A stretch of 64,000 bases of DNA from an uncultured Lysobacteraceae bacterium (GTDB lineage: Bacteria; Pseudomonadota; Gammaproteobacteria; Xanthomonadales; Xanthomonadaceae). Location of the stretch: positions 186,001 through 250,000 of the forward strand of contig CADECF010000001.1 of assembly GCA_902825775.1 (NCBI GenBank), written 5' to 3'. The position numbers and the translations under genes are program-made. The stretch's first letter is position 1, and each line of letters begins with the position of its first letter. Positions 48,421 through 58,024 of the stretch are shown here, in pieces. The notes beneath the pieces are model-generated. The model was not told the origin of the DNA, ran no database searches, and saw only the letters and a program-made list of their open reading frames with translations.

Positions 48421-48879
48421 TCATCGGATCAGATGTCTTCTCGGATCAGATGTCTTCCTTGATCGACTGCACCTCCCATCCCTGACTTCGATCGGCACCG
48501 TCTTGCCGTTGCGGTAATACTCGAAACGTTCGCCGGCGACCGCGCCGAAGCGGTTCTGCTGCTCGACGATGCGATCGGGCTTGCCGATCAGTCGGTAGAC
48601 CTTGCCGACGGAGTCGCCATCGGTGAGCACGCTGGAGCCGACGGCCAGCGTGTCCGTCAAGGCGGGCGTGGCCAAGGCGGCTGCGGCGCCGGTATGTTCG
48701 TTGTAAGCGGCGCCTCTTTCGCGATACGCATAGTTGCCCGTGTAAAAGTCGGCGATGCCGCCGCGTTGTCCTGCGGCATAGGTGCCGGCATTGGCGTCGT
48801 ATATCGCGGTCGGGCCTGCAGCGGAAATGATCTTCGGTTCGCCCTTGGAGCGGTGGGCGGATGCGGCGTAGCGGAACAT
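48421..48879 (-). pseudogene. DUF2845-like gene with C-terminal frameshift
   Basis: A 152-codon frame. The second half (from LAVGSSVLTDGDSVGKVYRL through IGKPDRIV to RFEYYRNGKTVPIEV) fits the DUF2845 pattern. The end then leaves frame: inserting one G in the AGGTGC after RDG would continue as RVQSIKEDI and a TGA stop, a much more typical ending. As read now the frame ends RDGRCSRSRKTSDPRRHLIR. The N-terminus lacks a recognisable signal peptide, unlike usual members, so it may be damaged too. It may still be expressed with an altered end. Confidence 0.55.
48424..48457. repeat. 17-bp exact tandem duplication
   Basis: TCGGATCAGATGTCTTC occurs twice in tandem (48424-48440 and 48441-48457). It lies at the 3' end of the frameshifted DUF2845-like gene and duplicates its original stop-codon region. 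Confidence 0.9.
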
Positions 48880-49137
48880 GAGGATGGCTCGCGTTGGAGG
48901 TCGATGCGCAGGCTAGGGGAGCCCGTCCATCTATTGCCTACTTATTCGGATTTCGGCGCGCGTAGGCGGTTCGGCAGCTATTTAGGCTTTAGGCCCCTCC
49001 ACAGCTGCCGACGGACCTCTCGCTTCTTCGCAGGCGTCGAAGTTGACCCCTTCGTCACATTCCGGCGCCTAATAGTTTGCCGGCCCGTTCTTCACATGGT
49101 TATCTTCCCAATTCCAGCAGAAGGACTCTGACCGGGT

Positions 49138-52110
49138 ATGCGCGAGGAAGGCCGCACACCAGTAGGTTCGGCGCGCACGTTGATGATCGTCGGGCTTCTG
49201 TTGGGCCTGGCGATCACCATCGGACTCGCCGTTGCCGTGCTGCACGACCGCACCGCGCGGCTCGATGCGGCGCGCCGGCAGAGCACGACCTTGGCCGCGG
49301 GCACCGACCGTCTCTTGATGTACGAAATGCGCAACCTGGAGCGGGCGATGACCGGTATCGCCGCCGATGGCGATGCATTCTTCCGCACCGCCGCGGCGCA
49401 GGCGCCGGCCTTGCTGTCAGAAGCGATAGCGGGCGTGGTGCTCAGGCATCCGGAAATCGAGTCGATCGTGCTGTACGACCCTGCCGGCCGAGCGCTCAGC
49501 GTGGGCGATGCCGACCCTGCATTGCCGCAATGGATCGCCGCCGCGCCCAAAGCTCCGCGCCCGCTGTTGGTAGGTCCGCTGCGCAAAGGCCTCGGCGGCG
49601 GCTGGGTAGTGCCGGTGGCCTTGCGCACGCGCGAGGGCAACTGGTTGGTAACGCGTCTGCGCACGTCCGAATTCGAACGCATGATCGGGCGCTTGGATCT
49701 CGGGCGCGATGGCAGCATGTCGGTCGTGGACCGGCACGGTACCTTGCTAGCGCGGAGCGGGGGACGCGGCGATTACATAGGACGCCGCGTGGCACTGCCG
49801 GACTTGGGGATGGCGCGCGCCGACATCCTGGCGCGCGACATGGTCAGCGAATTCGACGGCATCGCACGGACGGCCACCTTCAGCTCAGCCAGCGGCTATC
49901 CCGTGATCGTCGTCGCCGGCATCGGTATGCGCGAAGCTTTGGCGCCATGGCGCCTGTATGCCGGTACCGCCGCCGCGCTGATGACGCTCTACTGGCTGGG
50001 CCTGCTGTTTCTGGTGCGGCGGATGCGCGCCGGCGAAACCGCGCGCGAAGCCATGCTCGGCGAGCTGCAGGCCAATACCGACTGGTTGCGGCAGGCGCAG
50101 CTGGCATCGCGTACCGGCGTATGGCGGTTGGAGCACGAGCAAGGCCAGATCCGCGCATCGGAGCAGGCCACGGCGTTGTTCGGTTTTCCGCCGACATCGG
50201 GCAATCTCCCGCTGCAAAGCGTCTTCGACCGCATGCACGACGACGACCGTCCGCGCGTCGAAGCCGAATTCATGACGGCCCGCGAACACGGGTCGCCTTT
50301 CAAGTCCGAATACCGCATCGTGCTGCCCGACGGCCGGATCCGCTGGATCAAAGCGAACGGCGCGCTGGCCACGGATAGCCGCGGACACCGGCGGATGACG
50401 GGCACCATCGTCGACATCACCGAGCGGCGCGAAGCCGTCGCGCGGGTCGAACGCGCCGAAACGCAGTTCCGCGAATTGTTCGAGCGCAATCCGCTGCCGT
50501 TCTGGGTCTTCGACGAGAAAACGTTGCGGTTCCTGGCCGTCAACGAGACGGCCATCCGCAATTACGGCTATACGCGCGAAGAATTCCTCGCGATGACGAT
50601 TCTGCAGATACGCCCCGAACAGGATGCGGACGCAGTGCGCGAATCCCTGTTCGCGAATCAGGGCCGGGGCTACGACGACCGGGCATGGGTGCACCTGACG
50701 CGCGATCGCCGCCGCATCGAAACCCGGGTGCACAGCAGCCGCATCGAGTTCGCCGGACGCGCCGCGCGGCTGGTGCTGGCCGAAGACGTGAGCGAACGCG
50801 CCGCTTACGAGCGCGACCTGGCCTGGCGCGCCACGCACGACACCACGACCGGCATGTTGACGGTGGAAGCGCTGGTGCATCGTGTCGATGCGCTGCCGTG
50901 CGCCGAAACCGGCTATGCCATCGCCTACGTGCAGTTGCGCGATCTGGAAATGGTGGCGCCGACGCTGGGCCGCCATGCGGGCGAAGCGATCGTGCGGGCC
51001 GCCGCGGCACGCTTCGACGCGGTCGGGCAGAAGTACGGATTGGCCGCCTATCTGCCGGCCGACTCGTTCGTGATCGTGGCGGCGGATCCCGCCCAGCGCG
51101 AGGACATGCTGGCCGGCCTGGCGAGCGCCACCGCCACGCCCGTGCATGGCGAAAACGGCACCCATCCATTGGAAGCCTGGATCGGATTGGCGGACGGGCC
51201 GCAAGACGGCGGTGCCGAACAGGTGATCGGCAATGCGGCATTGGCCGCGATGCAGGCGCGGCGCGACAGCGTGGCTATCGTCCGCTTCGACGCGACGATG
51301 GCGGCCCAGGCGAGCGGCCGCTTGGCGCTTGCGGGCCGCTTGCGGCAAGCGCTCGAGCGGCGGGAGTTCGAACTGTTCTTTCAGCCGATCAGGCGCTTGG
51401 ACGACGGGCGGGTGATGTCTCTCGAGGCGCTGCTGCGCTGGCGTCAGGCCGATGGGGATTTCGTGCCGACCGCTCAGTTCATTTCGCTTTGCGAAGAGTC
51501 CGGGTTCATCGTTCCGTTGGGCGAGTGGGTGCTGCAGGAAGCCGCGCGTTGCCACGGCCAGTTGTTCTCGCATGGATACGGCGATGTGGCCATCGCAGTC
51601 AACGTGTCGGCAGTCCAGTTCCTTTCAGAAACGTTACCGCGATCGCTGCGCGAATTGCGCCAGGCGCATGGCCTGCCGCGAGGCGCGTTGCAGCTCGAGC
51701 TGACGGAAAGCGCCGTGCTGCGCCGGCCCGAAGCCGCGCGCGAGGCGATGAGGGAGTTGCGAAACGAAGGCGTATGCATCTCCATCGACGATTTCGGCAC
51801 GGGTTTTTCGAGCATGGCCTATCTGAAGGACCTGCCGCTGGACTTCCTCAAGATCGACCGCGCGTTCGTCGCCGACGTGCATCGCGACAAGCGCAATGCC
51901 GCGATCTGCGCCGCGCTGATCGCGCTGGGCCATGGCCTGGATCTGAAGATCATCGCCGAGGGCGTCGAATGCGAGGCGCAGCGGGACTGGCTGCGCGCGC
52001 AAGGTTGCGACCAGGCCCAAGGTTTCCTGTTGGGCCGGCCCGCGCCGCTGGCCGAGGTGCTTTCGTCGATAGGACAAGCGAAGCCTTTGTCGCGCCGATC
52101 CGCGACCTGA
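49138..52110 (+). CDS. PAS-GGDEF-EAL cyclic-di-GMP phosphodiesterase
   Basis: A 990-residue membrane signalling protein. A transmembrane helix (about 12-35), a periplasmic sensor region (about 40-270) and a second helix (about 275-300) are followed by two PAS domains (about 320-435 and 445-565). The GGDEF domain (about 570-730) is degenerate: LPADS replaces the signature (residues 639-643), so cyclase activity is unlikely. The EAL domain (about 745-985) has intact SLEALLRWR (E763), ELTESAVL, DDFGTGFSS (D884/D885) and AEGVECEAQ, so it should hydrolyse cyclic di-GMP. Confidence 0.9.
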   Translation: MREEGRTPVGSARTLMIVGLLLGLAITIGLAVAVLHDRTARLDAARRQSTTLAAGTDRLLMYEMRNLERAMTGIAADGDAFFRTAAAQAPALLSEAIAGVVLRHPEIESIVLYDPAGRALSVGDADPALPQWIAAAPKAPRPLLVGPLRKGLGGGWVVPVALRTREGNWLVTRLRTSEFERMIGRLDLGRDGSMSVVDRHGTLLARSGGRGDYIGRRVALPDLGMARADILARDMVSEFDGIARTATFSSASGYPVIVVAGIGMREALAPWRLYAGTAAALMTLYWLGLLFLVRRMRAGETAREAMLGELQANTDWLRQAQLASRTGVWRLEHEQGQIRASEQATALFGFPPTSGNLPLQSVFDRMHDDDRPRVEAEFMTAREHGSPFKSEYRIVLPDGRIRWIKANGALATDSRGHRRMTGTIVDITERREAVARVERAETQFRELFERNPLPFWVFDEKTLRFLAVNETAIRNYGYTREEFLAMTILQIRPEQDADAVRESLFANQGRGYDDRAWVHLTRDRRRIETRVHSSRIEFAGRAARLVLAEDVSERAAYERDLAWRATHDTTTGMLTVEALVHRVDALPCAETGYAIAYVQLRDLEMVAPTLGRHAGEAIVRAAAARFDAVGQKYGLAAYLPADSFVIVAADPAQREDMLAGLASATATPVHGENGTHPLEAWIGLADGPQDGGAEQVIGNAALAAMQARRDSVAIVRFDATMAAQASGRLALAGRLRQALERREFELFFQPIRRLDDGRVMSLEALLRWRQADGDFVPTAQFISLCEESGFIVPLGEWVLQEAARCHGQLFSHGYGDVAIAVNVSAVQFLSETLPRSLRELRQAHGLPRGALQLELTESAVLRRPEAAREAMRELRNEGVCISIDDFGTGFSSMAYLKDLPLDFLKIDRAFVADVHRDKRNAAICAALIALGHGLDLKIIAEGVECEAQRDWLRAQGCDQAQGFLLGRPAPLAEVLSSIGQAKPLSRRSAT

Positions 52111-52175
52111 TGGTCAGGGGCTGCAGACGGCGTCGCAGGGTGCGATCATGCCGCAACGGCGATGGGGAAACGGTC

Positions 52176-52904
52176 ATGCATATCCGTTTTTGTCTGGCGG
52201 CGCTCTTGCTGTTGCCGTGGTCGTGCGCTTGGGCGCAGGACGACGACGCGCCGCCGGTGCGATATCCGGCCATGCCCGTGCAGGCCGGCGGGCCCGACGG
52301 TTTCGTGCCGGCGGGGTGGCGGATGGAGTACTGGCAGCGCGGCGATCTGGATGCCGATGGCCTCGACGACCTGCTGATGGTGGTACGCATGCGCGATCCG
52401 AAGAACGTGCTGCGCAACGAAGGCCTCGGTCGGGACGAATTCGACACCAATCCCCGCATCCTGGCCGTCGCGTTCGCGGACGACACGGGTTACCGGCTGC
52501 AATTCCAGAACCATGCGTTGATCCCGCGGCCGGATTCGCCGGTGATGGACGATTATCTGGAAGGCCCCGAATCGTTGAAGATCGCGCGCGGCGCGTTCCA
52601 AGTGACTTTGCATTCGTTCGCCAGCGCCGGATCGTGGAGCATGGGCAATGCCACGTTCACCTTCCGCTATCAGGCCGGCTGCTTCCGCCTGATCGGTTAC
52701 GACGACGACGGCACGCAACGCAACACGGGCGAAACCACCGATATCAGCGTCAATTTCATCACCGGCGAGGCCATCGTCACCACCGGCAGCATCGAAAACG
52801 ACAAGACCCGGGCCAAAACGCATGCGTTGGGCAAAAAGCCGTTGAGATGCATCGCCGAAGTCGGCGACGGCTTCGAGTTCGATCCGGGCGTGCCCGATCG
52901 CTGA
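52176..52904 (+). CDS. exported FG-GAP-like protein of unknown function
   Basis: A 242-residue exported protein. The ATG at 52176 gives a signal peptide (MHIRFCLAALLLLPWSCAWA). The sequence YWQRGDLDADGLDDLLMVV contains a DxDxDGxxD motif as in FG-GAP/VCBS repeats, probably binding calcium. No enzyme motif is visible. The long upstream in-frame extension is a shadow of the phosphodiesterase gene. It may be distantly related to the gene at 602-1093. Confidence 0.65.
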   Translation: MHIRFCLAALLLLPWSCAWAQDDDAPPVRYPAMPVQAGGPDGFVPAGWRMEYWQRGDLDADGLDDLLMVVRMRDPKNVLRNEGLGRDEFDTNPRILAVAFADDTGYRLQFQNHALIPRPDSPVMDDYLEGPESLKIARGAFQVTLHSFASAGSWSMGNATFTFRYQAGCFRLIGYDDDGTQRNTGETTDISVNFITGEAIVTTGSIENDKTRAKTHALGKKPLRCIAEVGDGFEFDPGVPDR

Positions 52905-52925
52905 ACGGAAGCCTCGGGCAAGCGC

Positions 52926-53330
52926 ATGATCGTCGACATCACCTGCTGCACCGACCGCTTCAATTTGTCCGTCCCCGGCGCGGATTTCGTCAACGATTGC
53001 TGTTACGGCGAGGACTTCTCGAAGTGGTTGGTTGCGGCGCTTTCCAACATCGGCGTCGAGGCCGACCTGGTGTGCATGGAGGACTTCGGCTGGGCCAACC
53101 AGGCGAGCTATCGGGGCGTGGACTATCTGATGTGCGTAGCCGGAAATTCGGAAGAGGATCCCGCTCGGCCGGATTACGGCACCTGGCACGTGATGCTGGA
53201 ACGCAGCCGTACCCTGAAGGAAAAATTCCTGGGCAAGAACAAGACCAGCCGGACGACGCCATTTGCGGCAAGGTTGTGCAAGTGCTGGAACAAGCGGGTT
53301 TCGAACAGGTCGCGATCGAGCGCTAAATAG
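52926..53330 (+). pseudogene. unknown-family gene with C-terminal frameshift
   Basis: A 134-codon frame of no recognised family, with Cys/Asp-rich N-terminal part (MIVDITCCTDRFNL). After KEKFLGKNK (about 53240) the frame becomes Arg/Lys/Ser-rich. The +1 frame instead reads EQDQPDDAICGKVVQVLEQA and ends GFEQVAIER with a TAA stop at 53324-53326, a far more protein-like ending. One base was probably lost near 53238-53242. The true protein likely ends VAIER. It may be natural decay or an assembly error. Confidence 0.55.
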
Positions 53331-53448
53331 CCCGGGATTCCATTTCGGATAAAGCGGCCATGACTTCCGGCGGTGTTTCGCACCGCCTCCCCGCGTCACC
53401 ATCGGCGATGTTCAGCGGCCCGCCGGGCTGCCGCTTTGAGGAAGTCGC

Positions 53449-56106
53449 ATGCGCCGCACCCTGGTTTCCGCTATCGCGCTGGCGCTGGCCGGCTTGTCCG
53501 CCCCCGCCTTGGCGCAGACGCCCGCCGCGTCTTCCTCCATCGCCCGCCAGGCCACCACCCAATTGCCGCGCGACGTGCGGCCGGTCCGCTACGACGTGGC
53601 CGTGGTGCCGCACGCCGACAAACTCGCCTTCGACGGCAAGGTGACGATCACGCTCGACGTGCTCGAACCGACCGACAAGATCGTGCTCAATGCCGTCGAC
53701 ATGACGTTCTCGTCGGTGAAGCTGGCGCCCGCTTCGGGCACGGCGGCTTATCCCGCGCCGCAGGTCGAGATCGATGCGCAGGCGCAGACCGCCACTTTCT
53801 CCGTGCCGCAGCCGCTGCCGGTCGGGCAGTATCAATTGTCGATGGATTACACCGGCAAGATCGGCACTCAGGCCAACGGCCTGTTCGCGATCGATTACGA
53901 CACCAAAGCCGGCAAGAAGCGCGCGCTGTACACGCAGTTCGAGAATTCGGATGCGCGCAAGTTCGTGCCTTCGTGGGACGAGCCCAACCACAAGGCCGTC
54001 TTCGACCTGACCGCGACCGTGCCCGCCGATCAGATGGCGGTGAGCAACATGCCGGTGGCCAAAACCGAAGAGCTGGGCAACGGCCTCAAGCGCGTGCAGT
54101 TCGCCACCTCGCCGAAGATGTCCACCTATCTGCTGTTCTTCGGCTTGGGCGAATTCGATCGCGCCACCGCCAAAGTCGGCGATACCGAAGTCGGCGTGGT
54201 CACGCAGAAAGGGTTGTCCGACCAGGCCGCGTTCGCGCTGGAAGCTTCGCGCGTGGTGTTGAAGGAATACAACGATTACTTCGGCACGCCGTATCCGCTG
54301 CCCAAGCTGGACAATATCGCCTCGCCCGGCCGCAGCCAGTTCTTCGCGGCCATGGAGAACTGGGGCGCCATCTACACGTTCGAATACGCGATGCTGATCG
54401 ACCCGAGCATCTCCACTCAATCCGACAAGCAGGGCATCTTCTCGATCGCCGCGCACGAAATCGCGCACCAGTGGTTCGGCGATCTGGTGACGATGAGCTG
54501 GTGGGACGACCTGTGGCTCAACGAAGGCTTCGCCTCGTGGATGGCCAGCCGCACCACCGAGAAACTGCATCCGGAATGGAACACCAAGCTGTACAGCGTG
54601 GGATCGCGCGAAGCGGCGATGAACCGCGATGCGGTCGCCACCACGCACCCGGTCGTGCAGCACGTGGAAACGGTGGAGCAGGCCAGCCAGGCTTTCGATG
54701 CGATCACCTATTCCAAGGGCGAAGCCGTCATCCACATGCTGGAAGGCTATGTCGGCGCCGACGCCTGGCGCGAAGGCGTGCGCCGTTACATGAAGGCGCA
54801 TGCCTACGGCAATACCGTCTCCGACGACTTGTGGAAGGAGATCGAAGCTGCGGCCGATAAACCCATCCTGGCCATCGCCCACGATTTCACCCTGCAACCC
54901 GGCGTGCCGCTGATCCGCGTGGAATCGGCGCAGTGCGATGGCGGCAAGACCGCGCTCAAGCTGACCCAGGGCGAATTCACCAAGGATCGCCCCGACAAAA
55001 CATCGCTCGCGTGGCGCGTACCGGTCATCGCGCAAACGCTCGGCGGTGCGCCGGTGCGCACCGTGGTCACCGGCGGCAAGGCCGAGATGGCATTGCCCGG
55101 CTGCGGTCCCGTGGTCGTCAACGCGGGACAGAGCGGCTACTACCGCACGCTGTATGCGCCGCAGCAGTTCAAGGCGGTCAGCGACGGGTTCGCCAATCTC
55201 GAGCCGATCGACCAACTGGGCCTGATGAACGACGTCTGGGCGCTGGGCATGGCCGGTTTGCAGCCGGCATCGGATTACCTGGACCTGGCCAAATCGACGG
55301 CCGCCGATGCCGACCCGCAGATCTGGGCCGACATCGCCGGCAGCTTCGGCAGCCTCAATGCGTATTACCGCGACGACAAAGCCCGGCAAGCCACGTTCCA
55401 GAAGTTCGCGATCGCGCGTTTGGCGCCGGTGTTCGAACGCATCGGCTGGGAAGGGCGCGCCAACGAGGGCGACCCGACCACGATCCTGCGCGCGCAGCTG
55501 ATCGGAACGTTGAGCGATCTGGGCGACGAGAAAACGATCGCAGAAGCGCGCCGCCGTTACGCCGCGCAGAAGGCCGATCCGAACGCGGTGCCGGCCGAGT
55601 TGCGCAAAACCATCCTGAGCGTGGTGGCTAAACACGCCGATGCCGCCACGTGGGACGAATTGCACGCCGCGGCGAAGGCCGAGAAGACGCCGCTGGTGAA
55701 GGACGAGTTCTATTCGTTGCTGTCGTCGGCCGACGACGACGCGCTGGCCAAGCGCGCGCTGGATCTGGCGCTCACCGACGAGCCCGGCGCCACCAATAGC
55801 GCCGATATGATTTCCACGGTGTCGTACGGCCATTCGGACATGGCCTTCGACTATGCGGTCGCGCATCGCGCGCAAGTGGACAAATTGGTCGATTCCACTT
55901 CGCGCAGCAGTTGGTATCCCGCATTGGGCAACGGCTCGCTGGAGCCGGCGATGGTGGGCAAGATCAAAGCCTACGCCGACGCGCATATCGCCGCCGGTTC
56001 GCGTCGCGCGGCCGAAACGGCCATCGCCAACATCACTTACCGCAGCAAGGTGCGCAAGGAGCGCCTGCCGGAAGTGGACGCCTGGTTGAAGAAGAACGGC
56101 GGCTGA
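53449..56106 (+). CDS. M1 family aminopeptidase
   Basis: An 885-residue exported aminopeptidase removing N-terminal residues from peptides. A signal peptide is present (MRRTLVSAIALALAGLSAPA, then LAQTP). The substrate-binding motif is AMENWG (301-306, GAMEN family) and the zinc site is HEIAHQWFGD with H336, E337, H340 and E359 (LNEGF). A C-terminal ERAP1-like domain follows (about 530-880). An export signal distinguishes it from cytoplasmic PepN. Confidence 0.93.
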   Translation: MRRTLVSAIALALAGLSAPALAQTPAASSSIARQATTQLPRDVRPVRYDVAVVPHADKLAFDGKVTITLDVLEPTDKIVLNAVDMTFSSVKLAPASGTAAYPAPQVEIDAQAQTATFSVPQPLPVGQYQLSMDYTGKIGTQANGLFAIDYDTKAGKKRALYTQFENSDARKFVPSWDEPNHKAVFDLTATVPADQMAVSNMPVAKTEELGNGLKRVQFATSPKMSTYLLFFGLGEFDRATAKVGDTEVGVVTQKGLSDQAAFALEASRVVLKEYNDYFGTPYPLPKLDNIASPGRSQFFAAMENWGAIYTFEYAMLIDPSISTQSDKQGIFSIAAHEIAHQWFGDLVTMSWWDDLWLNEGFASWMASRTTEKLHPEWNTKLYSVGSREAAMNRDAVATTHPVVQHVETVEQASQAFDAITYSKGEAVIHMLEGYVGADAWREGVRRYMKAHAYGNTVSDDLWKEIEAAADKPILAIAHDFTLQPGVPLIRVESAQCDGGKTALKLTQGEFTKDRPDKTSLAWRVPVIAQTLGGAPVRTVVTGGKAEMALPGCGPVVVNAGQSGYYRTLYAPQQFKAVSDGFANLEPIDQLGLMNDVWALGMAGLQPASDYLDLAKSTAADADPQIWADIAGSFGSLNAYYRDDKARQATFQKFAIARLAPVFERIGWEGRANEGDPTTILRAQLIGTLSDLGDEKTIAEARRRYAAQKADPNAVPAELRKTILSVVAKHADAATWDELHAAAKAEKTPLVKDEFYSLLSSADDDALAKRALDLALTDEPGATNSADMISTVSYGHSDMAFDYAVAHRAQVDKLVDSTSRSSWYPALGNGSLEPAMVGKIKAYADAHIAAGSRRAAETAIANITYRSKVRKERLPEVDAWLKKNGG

Positions 56107-56146
56107 GCCGATCGCGCGACGCCGCACCTGCGGCGGCGCGCGGCCA

Positions 56147-57097
56147 TCAGCTATCGTTCGCCGGATGTGCGATGCGGCGGCTTTTCGCCTCGAAAGCCGC
56201 ATACGACGCGGTGGCCGCGATGAGCGGCCCGAGATAATAAAAGGCGCGATAAACCAGCAGGGCCGCAACCAGTTGCGGCTGCGCGACAGTCGCGCCGAGC
56301 AGGGCGAGAAAGACCGCTTCCAATACGCCGATACCGGCGGGAATATGCGCGATCGCCGTCGCCACCGCAGCCAGCAGCAGCGCACCGAGCACCATCGTGT
56401 AATCGATCTGCGGCGGCAGCAGCAGATAAACGATGGCCGCCATCACCGACCAGTTGATCGCAGCCAATGCCAGCTGCAGCAAAGCCAGGCGCGGCGAGGG
56501 CAGGCGGAAATGGTGTCCGCGCACATGCAAAATCCGTCCGTGCGACCACCCGCAGGCGATGAGGTAAGCCAGCACGGCCGCCAGCATCGCCAAACCCAGC
56601 GCCTGCAGTCCCGTGGCGCCTATTTTCCAATCGGCGGGCAACGCGACGCTGCGCGTAACGAACAGCGCGCCGGCGAGCAGCAGATAGCCCAGCCAATTGC
56701 TCGACACGCTGAAGGCGACGATGCGATTGATCGAGCCCATGCTCAATCCCGAGCGCGAATAAAGCCGATAGCGGAAACCGGCGCTGCCGACCACCGCACC
56801 GATATTGAGTGCGAAGGCATAGCTGATCGCTGCGATCAGCATCACCCGTCGCGTCGAAAGCGCATGATGCGCATAAGCCCGCGCCGCCAGATCGTAACCG
56901 CCATAGATCAGATAACTCAGCAACGCCAGCGCCGCTGCGATCGACAGTTCGCCGGCGCTGTAACCGGCGATAGCTGCGGTCACGGCGGCCCAATCGACCG
57001 ATCGCGCATAGAGCGCCAGCAGCACGGCCACGGTCGCCAGGAACGCGACGAACGCGATGCGTCCGATCCGTTTCCAGTAGGGGTGACGGGATCTCAT
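56147..57097 (-). CDS. ybhN: YbhN-type UPF0104 membrane protein
   Basis: A 316-residue polytopic membrane protein of the lysylphosphatidylglycerol synthase N-terminal-domain family (UPF0104). About eight hydrophobic segments are seen, with family marks in SYAFALNIGAVVGSAGFRYR and AHIPAGIGVLEAVFLALLG. The start at 57097 overlaps the upstream 35-codon clsB stub by 4 bp (ATGA). In E. coli ybhN follows ybhP and clsB; the order is the same here. Confidence 0.85.
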   Translation of the reverse strand: MRSRHPYWKRIGRIAFVAFLATVAVLLALYARSVDWAAVTAAIAGYSAGELSIAAALALLSYLIYGGYDLAARAYAHHALSTRRVMLIAAISYAFALNIGAVVGSAGFRYRLYSRSGLSMGSINRIVAFSVSSNWLGYLLLAGALFVTRSVALPADWKIGATGLQALGLAMLAAVLAYLIACGWSHGRILHVRGHHFRLPSPRLALLQLALAAINWSVMAAIVYLLLPPQIDYTMVLGALLLAAVATAIAHIPAGIGVLEAVFLALLGATVAQPQLVAALLVYRAFYYLGPLIAATASYAAFEAKSRRIAHPANDS

Positions 57098-57201
57098 GGC
57101 GCTTCGGCGAAAGCGGCGGGGAAGAATTCTTCGCCGTTCTCCAGCAGGGGCACGCGATTGCCGTCGCGCCAGACGCCGTCGCGGCGGACGGGCTGCGTCA
57201 T
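57094..57201 (-). pseudogene. clsB (cardiolipin synthase B) stub, 35 codons
   Basis: The product MTQPVRRDGVWRDGNRVPLL, followed by ENGEEFFPAAFAEAP, matches the N-terminus of ClsB-type phospholipase D proteins, in which WRDGNR.LLENGEEFFPAVF leads into the catalytic domains. Both HKD motifs are missing. It keeps the 4-bp ATGA overlap with ybhP at its start and with ybhN at its stop, so the operon frame is preserved, as if all internal codons were deleted. Catalytic activity is not possible. It could still serve as a translation coupler. Confidence 0.7.
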
Positions 57202-57941
57202 AGTTCGATACCCGCGAATAACGGCGCATGGTCGGACAGATGCGACCACGGTCGCGAGGACAGCACGCGCGGCGCCATGGCGCGGGCGTTGCGCAGGTAG
57301 ATGCGATCCACCGGCAGCAAAGGCCATCGCGCAGGAAAGGTGCGTGCGACGCGGCCGTGCGCCCGCTCGAAGGCCTCGTGCAAGCCGCAACGCAGCATCA
57401 GCGCATGGCCGCGCACGCGCCAGTCGTTGAAGTCGCCGGCGACGATCAGCGGGGCGTCTGCCGGAATCTCTTCGTCCAAGATTCCGCATAGCAGGCCGAG
57501 TTGGCGCCGGCGATGGCTTTCGCGCAGGCCCAGATGCACGCAGATCGTATGCAGCGCCGTTTTCGGCGACGGGATTTCGACCACGCAATGCAGCAAGCCG
57601 CGCTCTTCGTGGCCGTGGAGCGACACGTCGCGGTTCTCGTGCGACAGGATCGGGAATTTGGACAGCACCGCATTGCCGTGGTGGCCGTGCGGATACGCGG
57701 CATTGCGGCCGTAGGCATACTGCTCCCACAGCGTGTCGGCCAGGAATTCGTATTGCGATCCTTGCGGCCAGTCCGAATGGCGTCGCGCGTGACCGGCATG
57801 CTCGCCGAGCACTTCCTGCAGGAATACCAGGTCCGCAGAAACCTCGCGGATGGCCTCGCGCAGTTGCGGCAGGATGAACCGGCGTTTGAACAGATTGAAG
57901 CCCATGTGGGCGTTCACGGTCAGCACGTTGAGCGCGGGCAT
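57198..57941 (-). CDS. ybhP: endonuclease/exonuclease/phosphatase family protein (YbhP-like)
   Basis: A 247-residue EEP-fold phosphodiesterase-like protein. Catalytic marks: N10 (LTVNAHMG), E43 (FLQEV), the VAGDFNDW motif and the terminal SDHAPL (D237, H238). In E. coli ybhP is next to clsB, as here. Substrate is unknown; nucleic acid, phosphoinositide or sphingolipid-type phosphodiesters are hydrolysed by relatives. The ATG at 57941 gives MPALNVLTVN. Confidence 0.85.
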   Translation of the reverse strand: MPALNVLTVNAHMGFNLFKRRFILPQLREAIREVSADLVFLQEVLGEHAGHARRHSDWPQGSQYEFLADTLWEQYAYGRNAAYPHGHHGNAVLSKFPILSHENRDVSLHGHEERGLLHCVVEIPSPKTALHTICVHLGLRESHRRRQLGLLCGILDEEIPADAPLIVAGDFNDWRVRGHALMLRCGLHEAFERAHGRVARTFPARWPLLPVDRIYLRNARAMAPRVLSSRPWSHLSDHAPLFAGIEL

Positions 57942-58024
57942 GCGCGGGCCTTTGCCGGGATCCGTCGCGTATTGTCGGCAGACGGGCGTGATGGCCGCGC
58001 CACGCTGCTTGTAGCAGCGACTTC

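Noticed and set aside
53323-56385. A 1020-codon minus-strand frame opposite the M1 peptidase.
   Set aside because: Shadow frame; the plus-strand gene has an intact zinc site and signal peptide.
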